From: Clostridiaceae bacterium
GTDB taxonomy: Bacteria > Bacillota > Clostridia > Lutisporales > Lutisporaceae
Direction of reading: 5' to 3'
Length of the DNA: 31,779 bases
Assembly (NCBI GenBank): GCA_028697435.1
Contig: JAQVFD010000001.1
Span: forward strand, 1-31,779
Positions within the stretch are counted from its first letter, which is position 1. Each line of letters opens with the position of its first letter. The notes below the pieces were generated by a model, which was given only the letters and a program-made list of their open reading frames with translations, ran no database searches and was not told where the DNA came from. Position numbers and translations under genes: made by a program. Positions 29,466-31,779 of this stretch are shown piece by piece.

Positions 29466-31179
29466 AAGCGGATTATTATACTATATTACTGACAGCCGGG
29501 GTACCGTGATCAAATGTGCTGATGCAATAGCAGAAACAGCTGATATTATTAAAGAAGGTAAAATTGTTGCTTTAAAAGGAATCGGTGGTTTTCATCTGTG
29601 CTGTGATGCATTTAATGCTAAAGCTATAGACGAGCTTAGAAAAAGAAAAAACAGGCCCCATAAGCCTTTTGCCCTTATGGCAGCAAATATCGATGTACTT
29701 CGAGACCACTGTACACTTTCAGATAATGAACCGGAACTTCTGACATCTTCCAAAAGGCCTATAGTGCTGCTAAAAAAAAATGAGAACTCCACGCTTCCGG
29801 ATTGCATTGCTCCGGGGCTCAGGCGCCTGGGTGTGATGCTTCCCTATTTTCATCTTCACAATCTGCTTTTTAATAAAGGCTTGGAATTCCTGATAATGAC
29901 CAGCGGGAATGCCGGAGGTGCACCTATTCAATATAAGGATGATGAGGTAATCCTTCATTTAAATGGAGTTGCGGATTTTTTCCTGTTTCATGACCGGAAT
30001 ATTCACAATCCTATTGATGATTCCGTTGTAAAGTTTGCAGCCGGTAAGGAGATGGTAAGCAGAAGGGGTAGGGGTTATATCCCTTTTGACATAAAACTAT
30101 CTGAGTCAGATTCTGTTTTGGCATTGGGAGCAGAAGAAAAAAGCTCAATATGCCTGTCTAAGGCTGGATATGCTTATATTAGCCGGTACCTTGGTGATTT
30201 AAAAGATTTGAACTCATATGACTTATTTATTAAAACTATTGATGATATGACTTCATTGTATCAATTGAAGCCAAAGATATATGCTCATGATTTTCACCCT
30301 CAATATCTGTCTGCCCGGTATGCTATGGAGCAGCAGGGCAGGAGGGTTGCAGTCCAGCATCATCATGCTCATATGGTCAGCTGCATGGTAGAACACAATC
30401 TATATGACAATACCATCGGTGTTATTTTTGATGGTACCGGCTTAGGGAGTGATGGAAGCATATGGGGCGGGGAGTTTTTGTTGGGAAACATAAAAGGTTT
30501 TAAGCGGATCGGGCATCTGAAACCCGTAATACTTCAAGGAGGAGACAAGGCGATCAAAGAACCATGGCGATGTGCTGCAGCCTACTTATATAGCTTGGGT
30601 TATGAGCCTGAGGATTACCTGGAACAAGAAAAAATACCTGATATAACAGTTATTAAGCAGGCGCTGGCTTCAAATCTTAATTGCTATCTGTCTACCAGTA
30701 TGGGCAGGCTCTTTGACTGTGCAGCAGCGCTTATCGGTTTAAGGCAAGTTATTACCTATGATGCACAAGGAGCTATCGAATTGGAGAATATTGCGGTTTC
30801 GGGTATTGATGATCAAAGTTACTCTTACAGTATATATGAAAATAATAATGATTTATTAGAGCTTGATTATAGGGGTATCATTTCGGATTTACTTATAGAC
30901 AAAAAATACGGAACATCAGCTTCAATAATGTCTGCAAGATTTCACAATACAATTTCCGAATCAACTGTTGACATGCTTTTAAAACTTAGAAATAAGTATC
31001 ATATAAATCAAATTGTTCTAAGCGGTGGGGTTTTTGAAAATACGTATCTGTTGGAATCGGCTTATCAGAAACTTAAAAAAGAAGGCTTCAGTGTATATTT
31101 CAACGGGCAGATACCTATTAATGACAGCGGTATTTCTGTAGGGCAATTAGCTATAGCAAATGAATACCTAGGAGGATAA
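29458..31179 (+). CDS. hypF: Carbamoyltransferase HypF-like, lacking acylphosphatase and zinc-finger domains
   Basis: HypF makes the carbamoyl group that becomes the cyanide ligands of the Ni-Fe centre. The YrdC-like domain is intact (VALKGIGGFHLCCDAFN, KPFALMA, TSGNAGGAPI, VSRRGRGYIP). The Kae1-like domain is intact too (LALGAEEKSSICLSKAG, the metal site VQHHHAHMVSCM, GVIFDGTGLGSDGSIWGGEF, LSGGVFEN). About 190 residues found at the front of standard HypF (roughly 750 residues), namely the acylphosphatase domain and the zinc fingers, are missing. The stretch upstream is coding in another frame for the protease-HypA gene, so they are not hidden by a start error. Best start is TTG 29458, behind AAGGTGA with a 5-6 base gap, overlapping the upstream gene by eight bases. 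GTG 29449 is an alternative. Confidence 0.9.
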   Translation: MNESGLLYYITDSRGTVIKCADAIAETADIIKEGKIVALKGIGGFHLCCDAFNAKAIDELRKRKNRPHKPFALMAANIDVLRDHCTLSDNEPELLTSSKRPIVLLKKNENSTLPDCIAPGLRRLGVMLPYFHLHNLLFNKGLEFLIMTSGNAGGAPIQYKDDEVILHLNGVADFFLFHDRNIHNPIDDSVVKFAAGKEMVSRRGRGYIPFDIKLSESDSVLALGAEEKSSICLSKAGYAYISRYLGDLKDLNSYDLFIKTIDDMTSLYQLKPKIYAHDFHPQYLSARYAMEQQGRRVAVQHHHAHMVSCMVEHNLYDNTIGVIFDGTGLGSDGSIWGGEFLLGNIKGFKRIGHLKPVILQGGDKAIKEPWRCAAAYLYSLGYEPEDYLEQEKIPDITVIKQALASNLNCYLSTSMGRLFDCAAALIGLRQVITYDAQGAIELENIAVSGIDDQSYSYSIYENNNDLLELDYRGIISDLLIDKKYGTSASIMSARFHNTISESTVDMLLKLRNKYHINQIVLSGGVFENTYLLESAYQKLKKEGFSVYFNGQIPINDSGISVGQLAIANEYLGG

Positions 31180-31183
31180 AAAC

Positions 31184-31420
31184 ATGTGTCTCGCAGTACC
31201 CGGAAGAATTGTGTCCATTGATGGGATTTGGGCACAAGCAGAGATTATGGGAGTGCTAAGTACTGTAAATATCCAGCTCATACATAATCCGACTATTGAA
31301 GATTGCATATTGATCCATACAGGTTGTGCAATACAGAAGATAAGCATTGAAAATGCTTTGTATTTGCAGGAACTCTTATCGGAACTAAATATTGAGGATG
31401 ATATTAATGGATACAGTTAG
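31184..31420 (+). CDS. hypC: Hydrogenase maturation factor HypC
   Basis: A 78-residue HypC/HybG-type chaperone. It works with HypD to assemble the Fe(CN)2CO unit and deliver it to the large subunit. The N-terminal MCLAVPGRI carries the essential Cys2, exposed after Met removal. ILIHTGCAIQKI matches the conserved VHxGFAIxKI strand of the family, here with Cys in place of Phe. AGGAGG lies seven to eight bases before the ATG, four bases after the hypF-like stop. The end overlaps hypD by 14 bases. Confidence 0.95.
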   Translation: MCLAVPGRIVSIDGIWAQAEIMGVLSTVNIQLIHNPTIEDCILIHTGCAIQKISIENALYLQELLSELNIEDDINGYS

Positions 31421-31779
31421 TATAGCAAGAAAGCTGATTAATAAAATAAGTATATACTGTGAAGAAGAACTAAGCTTTATGGAGGTGTGCGGGACCCACA
31501 CCCACGAAATCTCGCGGTCAGGAATCAGAAGTATGCTGCCGCAAAACCTTACACTTCTTTCAGGACCCGGATGCCCTGTATGCGTAACCGATGAAGGCAT
31601 TATAGATACTGCGATTGAAATTCTAAGTTATAATGATGTGATCTTAGCAACTTTTGGTGATATGGTACGGGTCAGAGGGACTCACGAAAGCATTTGGGAT
31701 CAGCTGGATAAACGAAAAAATATTGTTATAGTATATTCACCTTTGGATTGTCTTGAGATTGCAAAAAATAATCCGGAAA
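31407..31779 (+). CDS. hypD: Hydrogenase maturation protein HypD, cut by right window edge
   Basis: The first 124 residues of HypD are visible, and the frame is open to the window end. HypD is the Fe-S scaffold on which the CN and CO ligands are put on iron. Seen: MEVCGTHTHEI (the conserved Cys thought to hold the iron) and LLSGPGCPVCVTDEG, followed by LATFGDMVRVRGT, all hallmark HypD segments. The ATG at 31407 lies inside the end of hypC. No clear SD is seen beyond GAGGATG, and coupling to hypC translation is likely. hypE is expected downstream. Confidence 0.95.
   Translation, partial: MDTVSIARKLINKISIYCEEELSFMEVCGTHTHEISRSGIRSMLPQNLTLLSGPGCPVCVTDEGIIDTAIEILSYNDVILATFGDMVRVRGTHESIWDQLDKRKNIVIVYSPLDCLEIAKNNPE

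Overview
The window reads as AT-rich chromosomal DNA of an anaerobic, spore-forming member of the Clostridia. The organism call is inference. It rests on spoVS, an alpha/beta-type small acid-soluble spore protein, strong AGGAGG ribosome sites, a GAAC-N4-GTTC SOS box, Firmicutes-type gene order, and a [NiFe] hydrogenase cluster. No rRNA, CRISPR array, transposase or prophage gene was seen.

Region 1 (1-10311, all plus strand) is conserved core: the 3' end of cinA, then recA, recX, rny (RNase Y), ymdB and spoVS, the same order as in Bacillus subtilis apart from recX. A PHP phosphoesterase, a class I aminotransferase, purB and asnS follow. recA has a sigma-A promoter plus a LexA operator, and spoVS has a near-perfect sigma-H promoter. 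The RNase Y membrane-anchor frame is open but has no in-frame ATG, GTG or TTG.

Region 2 (10312-17411) holds a small membrane-protein frame interrupted by an in-frame TGA, tRNA-Trp(CCA), and a four-gene set: DUF917 protein, NCS1 (CodB-like) permease, M29/NicX-like metallohydrolase, and a PucR-type regulator. The set looks like an N-heterocycle uptake and breakdown unit whose substrate is unknown. A minus-strand L,D-transpeptidase and a spore DNA-protecting protein follow.

Region 3 (17412-25868) holds a secreted helical-repeat protein, a two-component system on the minus strand, and, divergent from it, a four-gene efflux operon: MacA-like adaptor, MacB-like ATPase, MacB-like permease and a TolC-like coiled-coil protein. 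A DUF5661 gene on the minus strand closes the region.

Region 4 (26036 to the right edge) is a tightly packed plus-strand [NiFe] hydrogenase operon: cytochrome b5-domain protein, small subunit, large subunit, maturation protease running in frame into a HypA-like segment, short HypF, HypC, and HypD (cut by the edge). It departs from textbook enzymes in several ways. The small subunit has no export signal and lacks one proximal-cluster Cys. The large subunit has Met where the C-terminal processing His belongs. The HypA-like part has no zinc finger and has its own internal ribosome site. HypF lacks its acylphosphatase and zinc-finger domains. This cluster is the best candidate in the window for an under-described system: a cytosolic hydrogenase paired with a b5-type protein and served by reduced maturation factors.
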